A stretch of DNA of 36,063 bases from Herbivorax alkaliphila (GTDB taxonomy: Bacteria; Bacillota; Clostridia; Acetivibrionales; Acetivibrionaceae). The stretch spans positions 1 through 36,063 of the forward strand of contig NZ_JAVDDS010000040.1 in the NCBI RefSeq assembly GCF_030848475.1. The letters are read 5' to 3'. A model generated the notes under the pieces. The model ran no database searches. It had not been told where the DNA came from and saw only the letters and a list, made by a program, of their open reading frames with translations. Made by a program: the position numbers and the translations under genes. This document shows positions 18,336 to 26,817 of the stretch, piece by piece. Every line of letters starts with the position of its first letter. Positions within the stretch are counted from its first letter, which is position 1.

Positions 18336-19501
18336 AAATGTCTGATATGATTACACCATCGGTTAAAGATATACCACCATCAGGAATTAGAAAATTTTTT
18401 GATTTGGTTAATGAGATGAAGGATGCAATATCTTTAAGTGTTGGGGAACCAGATTTTGTTACACCTTGGACTGTGAGAGAGGCAGGTATTTACTCATTAG
18501 AAAAAGGCCACACTCACTACTCACCAAATGCAGGTTTTATTGAACTAAGAGAAGAAATTTGTAATTACTTAAAAAGAAGATATTCATTAGAATACAATCC
18601 TAAAAATCAAGTTGTTGTTACTGTAGGAGGAAGCGAAGGTATTGATATTGCATTGAGAACTCTTATAGGAGAAGGAGATGAGGTTATTATACCTCAGCCG
18701 AGTTTTGTATCTTATAAGCCGTGTGCAGTTTTAGCAGGTGGAAAACCTGTAATTATTAATTTAAGGCATGAAGATGAGTTTAGATTAACTCCAGAACTTT
18801 TGAAAAATGCAATTACAGACAGGACAAAAGTATTAATTCTTCCATTTCCGAATAATCCTACGGGTGCGATTATGACAAAAGAAGATTTAGAGGGAATAGT
18901 TGATATAATAAAAGATAAAAATATAATTGTTATTTCAGATGAAATTTATTCAGAATTGACATATAATGAAGAACATGTTTCAATAGCAAATTTTCCAGAA
19001 ATGAAAGACAAGACAATTTTAATAAATGGTTTTTCTAAGGCATATGCAATGACAGGTTGGAGACTTGGATACGTTTGTGGGCATCCAGACTTAATAGAAG
19101 CAATGTACAAGGTTCATCAATTTGCCATAATGTGCTCTCCAACAACAGCTCAGTATGCAGCAGTAGAAGCCCTTAAGAATGCGGACTCAGATGTAGAAAA
19201 AATGGTAAGAGAATATAATAGAAGAAGAAAAGTTGTGGTAAAAGGGTTTAGAGATGCAGGACTTGAATGTTTTGAACCACTAGGAGCTTTTTACGTATTT
19301 CCATGTATAAAATCAACAGGTATGAATTCAGCTGAGTTTTGCGAAAAGCTTCTTGTGCAGGAAAAAGTTGCAGTTGTGCCTGGAAATGCGTTTGGTGAAT
19401 GTGGAGAAGGATTTGTCAGAGTTTGCTATTGTAGGTCTATGGATAATATTATTGAGGCTGTAGAAAAAATAAAAAGATTCGTACAAAAAAATAAAAAATA
19501 G
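18332..19501 (+). CDS. Class I/II PLP-dependent aminotransferase
   Basis: A 389-residue fold-type I aminotransferase. The substrate-side motif SVGEPDF (36-42), NNPTG (174-178), SDEIY (202-206) and the Schiff-base Lys236 in GFSKAYAMTGWRLGY are all present, as is the C-terminal arginine segment GFVRVCY. The overall pattern is that of aspartate/aromatic aminotransferases such as Bacillus PatA; the exact substrate cannot be set from motifs. The start at 18332 overlaps the Lrp-like regulator and has GGGAGG about 11 bases upstream. An amino-acid-sensing regulator coupled to an aminotransferase suggests control by its substrate or product. Confidence 0.93.
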   Translation: MKMSDMITPSVKDIPPSGIRKFFDLVNEMKDAISLSVGEPDFVTPWTVREAGIYSLEKGHTHYSPNAGFIELREEICNYLKRRYSLEYNPKNQVVVTVGGSEGIDIALRTLIGEGDEVIIPQPSFVSYKPCAVLAGGKPVIINLRHEDEFRLTPELLKNAITDRTKVLILPFPNNPTGAIMTKEDLEGIVDIIKDKNIIVISDEIYSELTYNEEHVSIANFPEMKDKTILINGFSKAYAMTGWRLGYVCGHPDLIEAMYKVHQFAIMCSPTTAQYAAVEALKNADSDVEKMVREYNRRRKVVVKGFRDAGLECFEPLGAFYVFPCIKSTGMNSAEFCEKLLVQEKVAVVPGNAFGECGEGFVRVCYCRSMDNIIEAVEKIKRFVQKNKK

Positions 19502-19575
19502 AGGTTGTGATAGAAAAAGTTTATTATTTACATTTGGATTCATTAGAGTTTTTTAGAGCAGACTTTTAAGGATGA

Positions 19576-19605
19576 TTTTTAAAATTATAGTAACCTACAA
19601 AACAA
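19576..19605. repeat. 30-bp dispersed repeat, copy 2
   Basis: It matches 5579-5608 at 25 of 30 positions by eye (shared TTTTTAAAATTA, TAACCTAC and ACAA). In this copy the segment forms most of the left arm of the hairpin at 19584-19629. Confidence 0.4.
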
Positions 19606-19629
19606 CTAGTTTTTGTAAGTTACTATAAT
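19584..19629. repeat. Long interrupted hairpin
   Basis: ATTATAGTAAC (19584-19594) is the perfect complement of GTTACTATAAT (19619-19629). After one C/A mismatch, TACAAAA (19596-19602) pairs with TTTTGTA (19611-19617), leaving an 8-base loop. No T-run follows on either strand, so it is not a classical terminator. Confidence 0.6.
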
Positions 19630-19672
19630 GAGGATTTACAGGGAGACTCATCTACTTAAAAAAGATAAAAAA

Positions 19673-19701
19673 ATTCGTACTATAGATTCTATAGTACGAA
19701 T
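19673..19701. terminator. Perfect 13-bp hairpin, possible terminator between convergent genes
   Basis: ATTCGTACTATAG (19673-19685) and CTATAGTACGAAT (19689-19701) are exact inverted repeats around the 3-base loop ATT. Read on the minus strand it is followed by TTTTTTATC, a usable U-tract, so it may terminate transcription coming from the Spo0E-like gene. Confidence 0.5.
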
Positions 19702-19839
19702 AAAGTAATACTTTATATATAAATTTGTGCAGGATGACACTTTACATAGAACACAGTAACATATTGTGTTCATTAATTTGAAATGGTTTTGCAAAATGGC
19801 TACAATATTTTGCAAAACACATACTTGCTTCAATTAAAT

Positions 19840-19989
19840 TCATGAAGCATACTTGCTTAGTTTTAACTGTTGTAACATGTAGTTTGCAATTAATTTGTCA
19901 AGTTCCTGACTTGCAGTTAAAATTTCACTATCATCCCCAGAGTCAAGAACTTCATATAAATTTTCCCTAAGGGACTCAATGTTGTCCAA
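19840..19989 (-). CDS. Spo0E-like aspartyl-phosphate phosphatase
   Basis: A 49-residue protein of the Spo0E-like family, small helical-hairpin phosphatases that remove phosphate from Spo0A~P and so hold back sporulation. The family signature is the segment SQELDKLI (about residues 27-34 of the short form), with N-terminal ESLRENLYEVLDSG. The start is set at TTG (19989-19987) because GGAGG stands 7 bases before it and the family homology begins at that point; an ATG at 20034 in the same frame would add 15 residues unlike the family and would place the ribosome site inside the gene. It stands 283 bases from the divergent XRE regulator. Confidence 0.85.
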   Translation of the reverse strand: MDNIESLRENLYEVLDSGDDSEILTASQELDKLIANYMLQQLKLSKYAS

Positions 19990-20162
19990 AACATCGCCTC
20001 CATTTATAAAATTTTTATAATAATAAATCAACATAATAATTGATTTAATTAGAAACTATAAACTCAATATCTTAAAAATTTCAATAAAAACTTGTTTAAT
20101 AACAAAAAACTATGATAAAATATATTTTGTTAAGCAGTTCTTCATGGTCATACTTTATTTTA

Positions 20163-20220
20163 CAGCAACAATCTGTTGCTGTCAATAATAATTCAAAAAA
20201 AACGTAAACAATTTGTTGCT
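20163..20220 (+). promoter_or_regulatory. Probable operator of the XRE regulator gene
   Basis: CAGCAACAATCTGTTGCTG (20163-20181) is a perfect 19-bp palindrome (8-base arms, 3-base centre). A second half-site TGTTGCT recurs at 20214-20220 in ACAATTTGTTGCT, 40 bases on, which is about four helical turns. The second site touches a TTGACG that may be a -35 box (20220-20225). The layout suggests autoregulation by the XRE protein that starts at 20273. Confidence 0.6.
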
Positions 20221-20272
20221 TGACGTGAAAATATAAAAAAATAGTGTCAAATTGTAATAAGGTGGTAATTTA

Positions 20273-20950
20273 ATGGCTTTCTCAACAATGATAAAACAAT
20301 TAAGAGAGGAAAAGGGGCTCTCGCAAAAAGACATAGCAGAATATCTGGGAATCACCCGCCAAGCAATTGCATCCTATGAGTTGGCTAAAAGGGAGCCAGA
20401 TTACGAAATACTCCACAAATTAGCGGACTATTTTGGTGTGTCTGCGGACTATTTGTTAGGGCGTTCTAATTGTAGAGATGTGAATGCTGTAACTGTTGGA
20501 AAAAATATTGACTTAATAAAGGGAGGGCGTACATACCAAGAACTATCTCAGGATATTAGTGATAAGCTGGGAACCTTGATATTCCCAGAAATGTTGGAAC
20601 TTTATGCAAAAGGTGAAAGGATGCCTTTTATTGGTACAATTAAAATTTTAGCCAAATATGCACAGGTAAGAGATAGTTTTTTTTACACTTATAATACTGT
20701 TGAGAGCTATGAAGAAGAAAAAAAATTATATTCTATAGAAGTAGGCCAAGAGAAGCTTGCAGAGACAAATGAACAGGCAGGCTCGATACTTGATTATATT
20801 AAAGATAAAGAATTGATAATGTGGTTAACTAAAGAAACAAGTCTTCCCTATATAAAACTTGCGAAGGAAATTGAAGAATCAGGTTTGGCAGTGGATGCCT
20901 TAAAGCCTCTTTTAGATAGTATAAGCAGCACTCATAAAAATATAAAGTAA
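20273..20950 (+). CDS. XRE-family transcriptional regulator
   Basis: A 225-residue protein. Residues about 5-60 are a Cro/C1-type helix-turn-helix (LREEKGLSQKDIAEYLGITRQAI is the core) closing with the conserved FGVSADYLLGR. Residues about 75-135 (GKNIDLIKGGRTYQELSQDI and on to KILAKYAQVRDSFFY) look like a second, degenerate HTH-like domain. The C-terminal helical segment (about 140-220) is of unknown type. AAGGTGG precedes the ATG at 20273. The palindrome upstream is a likely binding site. Its ligand and targets are unknown; the divergent Spo0E-like gene shares the intergenic region and is a candidate target. A terminator follows at 20968. Confidence 0.88.
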   Translation: MAFSTMIKQLREEKGLSQKDIAEYLGITRQAIASYELAKREPDYEILHKLADYFGVSADYLLGRSNCRDVNAVTVGKNIDLIKGGRTYQELSQDISDKLGTLIFPEMLELYAKGERMPFIGTIKILAKYAQVRDSFFYTYNTVESYEEEKKLYSIEVGQEKLAETNEQAGSILDYIKDKELIMWLTKETSLPYIKLAKEIEESGLAVDALKPLLDSISSTHKNIK

Positions 20951-20967
20951 GCTATTTATATTTTTCT

Positions 20968-20998
20968 AAAACTCCATCTTTTATAAGGTGGAGTTTTT
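20968..20998 (+). terminator. Rho-independent terminator after the XRE gene
   Basis: AAAACTCCA (from 20968) pairs with TGGAGTTTT (20989-20997) followed by further T residues. Confidence 0.8.
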
Positions 20999-21163
20999 CT
21001 TAATGCCTTTAGATGGATTAAAATCTTCACGAGTTCACTGTATTTATTTGACACATACTGAGGTGAGGTTGAAAAATTTAGCAAAAGTACTATCTTTTTT
21101 TGAAAAAGTATGATAAAATTTAGGGAAAGAAATTGTAAATTAAAAAAAGGGGAGGTTGATTAG

Positions 21164-23230
21164 ATGTTTGGAAAGAAGAAAATGAAGGTTTCTGCATTTG
21201 TTGTGGCAATTATGTTTTTGGTTACGTGTTTAACTACTGTAGTACAAGCTGAAATTGATACTGAGATATTGACTTCAGAGGGTGACTTATTTTTAGAAGT
21301 TGGTGAAGTAAGTGCTTCAAGTGGTGAAAGTGTAGTTATTCCAGTTAAACTTTTAAATGTTCCGATACAGGGAATTAATAACTGTGATTTTAGATTAAAT
21401 TATAATGCTGATGAATTGGATATAATTGATGTATCTGTTGGAGATATTGTAGAAGAGGAATCGGATTTTTATTTTAATTGCAATGAAGAAGAAGGAAAGT
21501 TATACTTTTTATTTCATGATGAAACAGGTGTGGGATCTAGGTTAATATTAGAAGATGGTATATTTTTCGAAATCGAAGCACAAGTTAAATCAACAGCAGA
21601 AAATGATATAATACCAATTACAATGGGAGATTTGGATTATGAGTTTGCAGATTATGATTTAAATAGAGTGTCTTTAGAGTACATAGAGGGTGGTATTGTT
21701 TTAGAAAAAGATGATATTGAAAAAGAAGTTTTAATAGAGATTGGAGAAGTATCTGGAGTTAAAGGAGATATTGTAGAAATTCCAATAGAATTGTCGAAGG
21801 TACCTGAACAAGGTATTTTGGCCTTTAATTATTCACTTGAATTTGATGAACAAGACATAGAAATTATAGATGCTGTACCAGGGGGTATAGTAGGAGTTCC
21901 AGAAGAAGATATGCAGGTATCTGTATGCAATAATGATGGAGCTTTAAGCTTTTTGTTTTGCGATTATACTGACGGCGATAGAATGATAATGGATAAAGGA
22001 AAATTTGTAACCATTATAGCTGAAATAAAAAATGAAACAGACAAGTTTTCAGCAATTAAGCTACCTGAATATGATGATAATTTTCCTGATATGTGTTTTA
22101 TAAATTTTGATCTTGAAAATTTTTCTTTTGAGATTATAGGCGGTGGCGTCAATATAGAAAGATCCTTTACAATGCCTGAAGATGATACACTTTTAATAAT
22201 GATTGATGATGTAAAAGGAGTTTCAGGAGAGATTGTAGATGTTCCAATCATGTTTTTAAATGTTCCTTCAGAAGGTATAGGTGTTTTGGATTTCACTATA
22301 GAATATGACAATGAAAAATTAGAAGTGATTGATGTAGAAATAGGTGAATTGGCAGAAGGAGGTCTACCAGGTTTAGATTATAATAATCGTACTGATGTAG
22401 GAAGATTACCTATTATATTTGAAGAAAGAAGGGCTGATGAAGTTATAACAGAAGATGGTGAATTTGCGAATTTACGTGTAAAAATAAAAAGTGAAGATAC
22501 AGGTGAAATAGTGCCAATTGTATTTGATAACATTGGTCCTTTTGCAAATTATGACCTGAACGAATATCCTCTTATAAGTCAAGAGGGTAAAGTGACAGTT
22601 ATTGAAGAGGTCTTTACTCTTGACAGAGCAGAAATAGATGTTAAAAGTGTTTCAGGCAAGCCAGGCGACTTAGTAGAAATTCCTGTTATACTTACAAATA
22701 TGCCGAAAGGTGGTATGAGTAATCAGTTTGAATTTTCTTTAAATTATAATTCTTCTGATATAGAGGTAGTTTCAATAGAAAGTGTTTATGATGAAACCCT
22801 TTTTGAAACGTATTTAAATGATGATAAAATCACCTGTGTGTTTTTTGAAGATAGTGAGACTTACCAAGAGGGAGACGAACTGGCAAAAATAACTGCTAAA
22901 ATAAATGAGGAAGCAGAAACTGGTTTTAGCAAAATATATGATGTCACCACAGAAGGAGTCCATATAATTTATCCATTAGCTCCAATACGATTTAATAATG
23001 GAGGAGTAATGATAGAAGAAAGTTTAACTTTAGGTGATATAAATGGAGATGGAGAAATAGATTCAACAGATTATGTGTTATTACAAAGATATGTACTTGA
23101 GATTATTGATGAATTTCCAAATGGCGTAGATCCTTATAAAGTTGCAGACATAAATGGAGATGGCGAGATAGACTCAACAGATTATATACTGCTTAAAAGA
23201 TATGTACTAAAAATAACTGATGAGTTATAA
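21164..23230 (+). CDS. Secreted scaffoldin-like protein: four cohesins and a type I dockerin
   Basis: A 688-residue exported protein. A signal peptide (about 1-29, cleavage near VQA/E) precedes four tandem cohesin-type modules at about 42-180, 189-333, 343-480 and 488-617. Each starts with a strand such as LFLEVGEVSASSGE or VLIEIGEVSGVKGD, followed by V.IP and an LNVP.QG-type loop. The C-terminal dockerin (622-688) has two calcium-binding loops, both reading DINGDGEIDSTD, with Asp/Asn at positions 1, 3, 5, 9 and 12 and Ser-Thr at 10-11, the classical type I specificity pair. No carbohydrate-binding or S-layer module is visible, so it is an adaptor that can bind up to four dockerin proteins and dock to a further scaffold. 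Cohesin assignment rests on pattern, not on alignment. AGGGGAGG precedes the ATG; a terminator follows at 23254. Confidence 0.87.
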   Translation: MFGKKKMKVSAFVVAIMFLVTCLTTVVQAEIDTEILTSEGDLFLEVGEVSASSGESVVIPVKLLNVPIQGINNCDFRLNYNADELDIIDVSVGDIVEEESDFYFNCNEEEGKLYFLFHDETGVGSRLILEDGIFFEIEAQVKSTAENDIIPITMGDLDYEFADYDLNRVSLEYIEGGIVLEKDDIEKEVLIEIGEVSGVKGDIVEIPIELSKVPEQGILAFNYSLEFDEQDIEIIDAVPGGIVGVPEEDMQVSVCNNDGALSFLFCDYTDGDRMIMDKGKFVTIIAEIKNETDKFSAIKLPEYDDNFPDMCFINFDLENFSFEIIGGGVNIERSFTMPEDDTLLIMIDDVKGVSGEIVDVPIMFLNVPSEGIGVLDFTIEYDNEKLEVIDVEIGELAEGGLPGLDYNNRTDVGRLPIIFEERRADEVITEDGEFANLRVKIKSEDTGEIVPIVFDNIGPFANYDLNEYPLISQEGKVTVIEEVFTLDRAEIDVKSVSGKPGDLVEIPVILTNMPKGGMSNQFEFSLNYNSSDIEVVSIESVYDETLFETYLNDDKITCVFFEDSETYQEGDELAKITAKINEEAETGFSKIYDVTTEGVHIIYPLAPIRFNNGGVMIEESLTLGDINGDGEIDSTDYVLLQRYVLEIIDEFPNGVDPYKVADINGDGEIDSTDYILLKRYVLKITDEL

Positions 23231-23253
23231 GATTAAAGCATAGTATAAAAAGT

Positions 23254-23280
23254 GCCCCAAAATATTTTGGGGTATTTTTT
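23254..23280 (+). terminator. Rho-independent terminator after the four-cohesin gene
   Basis: CCCCAAAATATTTTGGGG (23255-23272) is a perfect palindrome followed by TATTTTTT. Confidence 0.85.
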
Positions 23281-23287
23281 ATGTGGT

Positions 23288-23316
23288 TAGACATTTATAT
23301 GTTAATGTTGTAAAAT
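23288..23316 (+). promoter_or_regulatory. Probable sigma-A promoter of prfB
   Basis: TAGACA (23288-23293) and TAAAAT (23311-23316) are separated by 17 bases, between the upstream terminator and the prfB start. Confidence 0.6.
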
Positions 23317-23356
23317 GAACATTGTATTTTATTTTACTAGAGGAGTTGATGTAAAA

Positions 23357-24464
23357 GTGTTACAGCTTGAAGAAATTAAACTTGAGCTTCAAAGTTATGA
23401 AGAAAAATTAAAAGAAATGGGGGCTTCACTTTGACATTGCAAGTAAAAGCAATGAAATAGAAGAGCTTGAGCAAAAGACGACAGAGCCTGATTTTTGGGA
23501 TGATCCTCAAAAATCTCAAAATATTTTGCAAAAACTAAAGATGTTAAAGGATCAAATAGAAAAATACAAAGAGCTTTCTTCTAAAAGAGATGATTTGTAT
23601 ACACTATGTGAACTTTCTATTGAAGAGCAGGACGAAAGTGTTATAACTGAAATAGAAGAGGATTTTAAGGTTTTTAAAGAAGATTTTGAAAATCTAAAAT
23701 TACAAACTCTTCTAACAGGACCTTATGATAAAAAAAATGCAATACTGACTTTGCATGCAGGTGCAGGAGGGACAGAAGCTCAGGACTGGGTTCAAATGCT
23801 TCTTAGAATGTATACCAGATGGGCTGAGGGAAAAGGTTTTAAAGTAAGCATGCTCGACTATATTGACGGTGATGAAGCGGGAATAAAAAGTGTTACAATA
23901 CAGGTTGAAGGTGAAAATGCATATGGATATTTAAAAGCTGAAAAAGGTGTGCATCGACTTGTTAGAATTTCACCATTTGACTCTTCAGGCAGAAGACATA
24001 CTTCTTTTGCATCTTTAGATGTTATGCCTGAATTAAGTGATGAAATAGAAGTTGAGATTAGTCCTGATGACCTTAGAATAGATACCTATCGTTCTAGTGG
24101 TGCAGGAGGACAGCATGTAAACAAAACTGAATCGGCAGTAAGGATAACTCACTTACCTACGGGTCTTGTAGCTGCCTGTCAGAATGAACGCTCACAGTTT
24201 CAGAACAAAGATATTGCTATGCGAATGCTAAAGTCAAAACTTATTGCTCTTAAAGAAAGGGAGCAAAAAGAAAAGATTGAAGATCTTAAAGGTGTTCAAT
24301 TGGAAATAGCTTGGGGAAGTCAAATAAGATCATATGTGTTCTGTCCATATACAATGGTTAAAGACCACAGAACTAATTATGAAGAGGGAAATGTTGATTC
24401 TATAATGGATGGAAAACTTGATGGTATGATTAATTCGTATCTTAGCAGTATTTCCGGGAAATAA
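23357..24464 (+). CDS. prfB: Peptide chain release factor 2, made by programmed +1 frameshift
   Basis: RF2 reads UGA and UAA stop codons and releases the peptide. The gene is in two frames. A GTG at 23357, with AGGAG about 11 bases before it, opens a 25-codon frame ending at CTT TGA (23429-23434). A +1 shift over the T of TGA continues with GAC ATT GCA to the stop at 24464, giving about 368 residues, normal for RF2. The amino acids on both sides fit the family across the join (LDIASKSNEIEELEQKT, then PDFWDD). Downstream are GAGGTEAQDW, SPFDSSGRRHTSFAS, and the catalytic GGQ (24105-24113) in SSGAGGQHVNKTESAVR. An annotation that starts at the later frame loses the N-terminus. A terminator follows. 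Confidence 0.97.
23419..23435 (+). promoter_or_regulatory. prfB recoding site: CTTTGAC slippery sequence with upstream Shine-Dalgarno-like GGGGG
   Basis: The in-frame stop TGA (23432-23434) follows CTT, giving CTTTGAC, the conserved RF2 autoregulation site. GGGGG (23419-23423) acts as the internal Shine-Dalgarno-like element, five bases before CTT, compared with three in the Escherichia coli gene. When RF2 is scarce, the ribosome pauses at UGA and slips, raising RF2 synthesis. Confidence 0.95.
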
Positions 24465-24501
24465 TGCGTGAAAAATACAGGCTTTATAAAACTTATAGTT
24501 T

Positions 24502-24553
24502 TAGTTAAAGTTTTAGCAGGACTTAGTTTTTCCTGCTAAAACTTTTTTAACTA
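24502..24553 (+). terminator. Long hairpin terminator after prfB
   Basis: TAGTTAAAGTTTTAGCAGGA (24502-24521) pairs with TCCTGCTAAAACT and then TTTAACTA (24531-24553), with three extra T residues as a bulge. It is one of the strongest stems in the window and lies between the convergent prfB and exported-protein genes. Confidence 0.75.
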
Positions 24554-24598
24554 AAGTTGGTGAGGAAAAATTCATAGTCTTTTAGGTGAAAAGAATTA

Positions 24599-26494
24599 TT
24601 ATTTTAAAGTGGGAAAACCCCAACGCGAAATAACTGGAACCATTGTTGGGGTCTGAACAAAAACAAATGTAGTTGGGTGAAGCAAAATATTATTTTTTGC
24701 ATTTAAATTACCAATGTTGGCAATTAGTGCGTTTGCATACAAAGCTCTATTTAAGTGTTCTTTTGGTAAAGCATTTTTTTCAATACAAAATGAATCTGCA
24801 ATTATGTCTATTATATTCATAAGTCTATCATCAGTGAAATCTGTACCTGATGCTAAAAAGTCATTAATAGAAATAAATAATGAGTATATTTTATTATTAT
24901 GTACTATATCGATTGAATAGGCCAGTCTGTGCCTATCTCTTTCATCAAGATAATTTATTAATTTATAAATATAGAGCACATCATTTTTTTCTTTAAAACT
25001 TGTATTTAATATTTTATGAGTTTTATCAGCATATGGGGCAGAATAATTTATAAAAAATTGTTTTAAAGAAGAATTGTTAGTTTGCGTAACAAATTCCAAT
25101 ATATCTGCTTTCGAAAGAACAGGAAGAAAGCTTGATTCATTTACAATGATATCAAGAGAAGCTGAGTATTCAGAACTTTTTACATGAAAAGTGTTAAAGT
25201 TTATGTTTTTGGATTTGTTGGTAACAGTCCAACTATCAGGGTAGAGAAAAGAGTATCCTTCTGAATCATTGGTAAATTTGTCGAAAGTTACATCTTCACT
25301 TAAGCTATAAATATTATCAGATTCAGTAAATTCAATTGATGAAACAATTTTTTCAAAAATATTAATAACTGTAGAGGACGGCTCTTTAAATTTACTGTTT
25401 AAAGAAATTGTAAATAGCTTGGAATCTTGGAGCGTGTAAAATTCTGTAACATACAACATGCCGTAATCTTCTTTTGTTTTATATCTTAAAAAATTATAGT
25501 ATTCGTTGGATATATTGGATTCCCCATAATCTAACACAGTTAATTTATTGCCATTTAAAGATTTTAACTGTTCTTTTTTGTCCATCGCATATGTATCTGA
25601 ATCTACTTGGTTTTCAACTGAAATTGAATAATGTTTATTATAGTCTATTTTAAAGCTCACATAGTCAAAACTTTTGACCATACTGTTCTTTAAATAGGGA
25701 ATAAAAGTTGAAGGATGATAAATTTTATAATTATGTTTTTTATTTGAATATTCAGTAAATTCAATATTTGTTTGGTTTAAATCAGGATAAATACCTTGGT
25801 TTGCTCTATCTACTGCCTGTGCATCTGAAAACAAATCTAATGTATTATTACAGTTATCAGAGTTTGGAATATTCAAGGACTTAATTATTGATGATATTGT
25901 ATTGATATTATCTTTAGTAAGAAAGCCTTTCTTGCCTGTAATGTTAATAGAATAAATGGACATGTTTGAAAATGAGGGAATTGTTATGTTCAAACATGTT
26001 TCCTCAAAAACCGGTTGCTTACTGTTTTTAATGGTATTAAAAAGAATTATATTGGAGCTTTCTCCAAAAAGTATTTGGTCATATTCTTTAAATACTTTAA
26101 TATAGCTTTCAGTTAGGGAATCTTCTGAGCTACCGAAGTAAAAGTCGTCTTTATTATGCTCAACCATAGCTTTAAAGTAGCTTTTTTTATATTCAAATAT
26201 TTCATAAAAGATTTCTTGGTCAGAAGATGTGTAATCAACAAGTATTTGTCGCATGTTATTTAAAGCCTCATCATTAATTACATCAGAGGTTATCAAAACG
26301 GTAAATTGATCTTTTTTATCTGTAAGTGCTATTGAATTTTCATCGTAAGTATTTTTTATGTCAAGTAAGTTAAAGTCAGCAGTGTCAGTAATAGAAAAAG
26401 TTTCACCTTTATATTTTAAGTTTGCATATGTAAGATTAGATGAGAAATATAAAAATATAAAAAGTGTAAAGAAAACAATACATATTTTTTTCAT
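24599..26494 (-). CDS. Exported protein with three PsbP/Mog1-like segments
   Basis: A 631-residue protein with a clear signal peptide (MKKICIVFFTLFIFLYFSSN, cleavage near TYA/N). The body seems to hold three related segments: about 26-210 (starting YKGETFSITDTADF), about 248-395 (HNYKIYHPSTFIPYL) and about 400-575 (EGYSFLYPDSWTVTNKS). The Y-x-hydrophobic-YP-x-(S/T)-(W/F) pattern at the head of the last two, and the conserved SIEF/SFCI ends, resemble PsbP/Mog1-like alpha/beta folds common in exported clostridial proteins of unknown function. The 50-residue tail is mostly non-homologous. There is no lipobox. It diverges from the giant protease-Rhs gene with 445 bp between them, so shared regulation is possible. 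Function is not recognised. Confidence 0.8.
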   Translation of the reverse strand: MKKICIVFFTLFIFLYFSSNLTYANLKYKGETFSITDTADFNLLDIKNTYDENSIALTDKKDQFTVLITSDVINDEALNNMRQILVDYTSSDQEIFYEIFEYKKSYFKAMVEHNKDDFYFGSSEDSLTESYIKVFKEYDQILFGESSNIILFNTIKNSKQPVFEETCLNITIPSFSNMSIYSINITGKKGFLTKDNINTISSIIKSLNIPNSDNCNNTLDLFSDAQAVDRANQGIYPDLNQTNIEFTEYSNKKHNYKIYHPSTFIPYLKNSMVKSFDYVSFKIDYNKHYSISVENQVDSDTYAMDKKEQLKSLNGNKLTVLDYGESNISNEYYNFLRYKTKEDYGMLYVTEFYTLQDSKLFTISLNSKFKEPSSTVINIFEKIVSSIEFTESDNIYSLSEDVTFDKFTNDSEGYSFLYPDSWTVTNKSKNINFNTFHVKSSEYSASLDIIVNESSFLPVLSKADILEFVTQTNNSSLKQFFINYSAPYADKTHKILNTSFKEKNDVLYIYKLINYLDERDRHRLAYSIDIVHNNKIYSLFISINDFLASGTDFTDDRLMNIIDIIADSFCIEKNALPKEHLNRALYANALIANIGNLNAKNNILLHPTTFVFVQTPTMVPVISRWGFPTLK

Positions 26495-26712
26495 AATTAA
26501 TCCCGACCTTTTAATTTATAGTCATTTATTTGACTGTCTATTATTATGTTATCAGAATACAGATATACAAACAATGAATGTTACTTTATCGTAAAACAAT
26601 TGAAATGAAAATATTAAATATGCCACAAAAATACGAGATTATTAAGTTGTACTATGGAGATGATTTAAATGAAAATTAACAAAATAGAGAAAAAGAATTA
26701 GCAGAAATATGG

Positions 26713-26741
26713 TTGACATATTTTTAATAATAATGTAAAAT
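26713..26741 (+). promoter_or_regulatory. Sigma-A promoter of the giant protease-Rhs gene
   Basis: A perfect TTGACA (26713-26718) and TAAAAT (26736-26741) with a 17-base spacer. Transcription would start near 26748, giving a leader of about 190 bases before the ATG at 26940. Confidence 0.7.
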
Positions 26742-26793
26742 GTGCAGTGGTTTTTTCTAAAAGTTACACTTAATGGTGCTAAACAGATTAAAT

Positions 26794-26817
26794 CTTTGTT
26801 TACTTAAATAAACAAAG
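26794..26817 (+). promoter_or_regulatory. Perfect hairpin in the leader of the giant gene
   Basis: CTTTGTTTA (26794-26802) and TAAACAAAG (26809-26817) are exact inverted repeats around the loop CTTAAA. It lies about 45 bases into the predicted leader. No long T-run follows, so it is more likely a structural or protein-binding element than a terminator. Confidence 0.5.

Larger units (their letters stand above)
19502..19839. other. 338-bp non-coding interval with two long hairpins
   Basis: Between the convergent aminotransferase and Spo0E-like genes I see no coding region. The interval contains the second copy of the 30-bp dispersed repeat (19576-19605), a 46-base hairpin (19584-19629) and a 29-base perfect hairpin (19673-19701). 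Confidence 0.6.

Noticed and set aside
26664-26700. Ten-codon frame (MKINKIEKKN) with a GGAG site before the giant gene's promoter
   Set aside because: It is very short and stands upstream of the predicted transcript start, so a leader-peptide role is unlikely.
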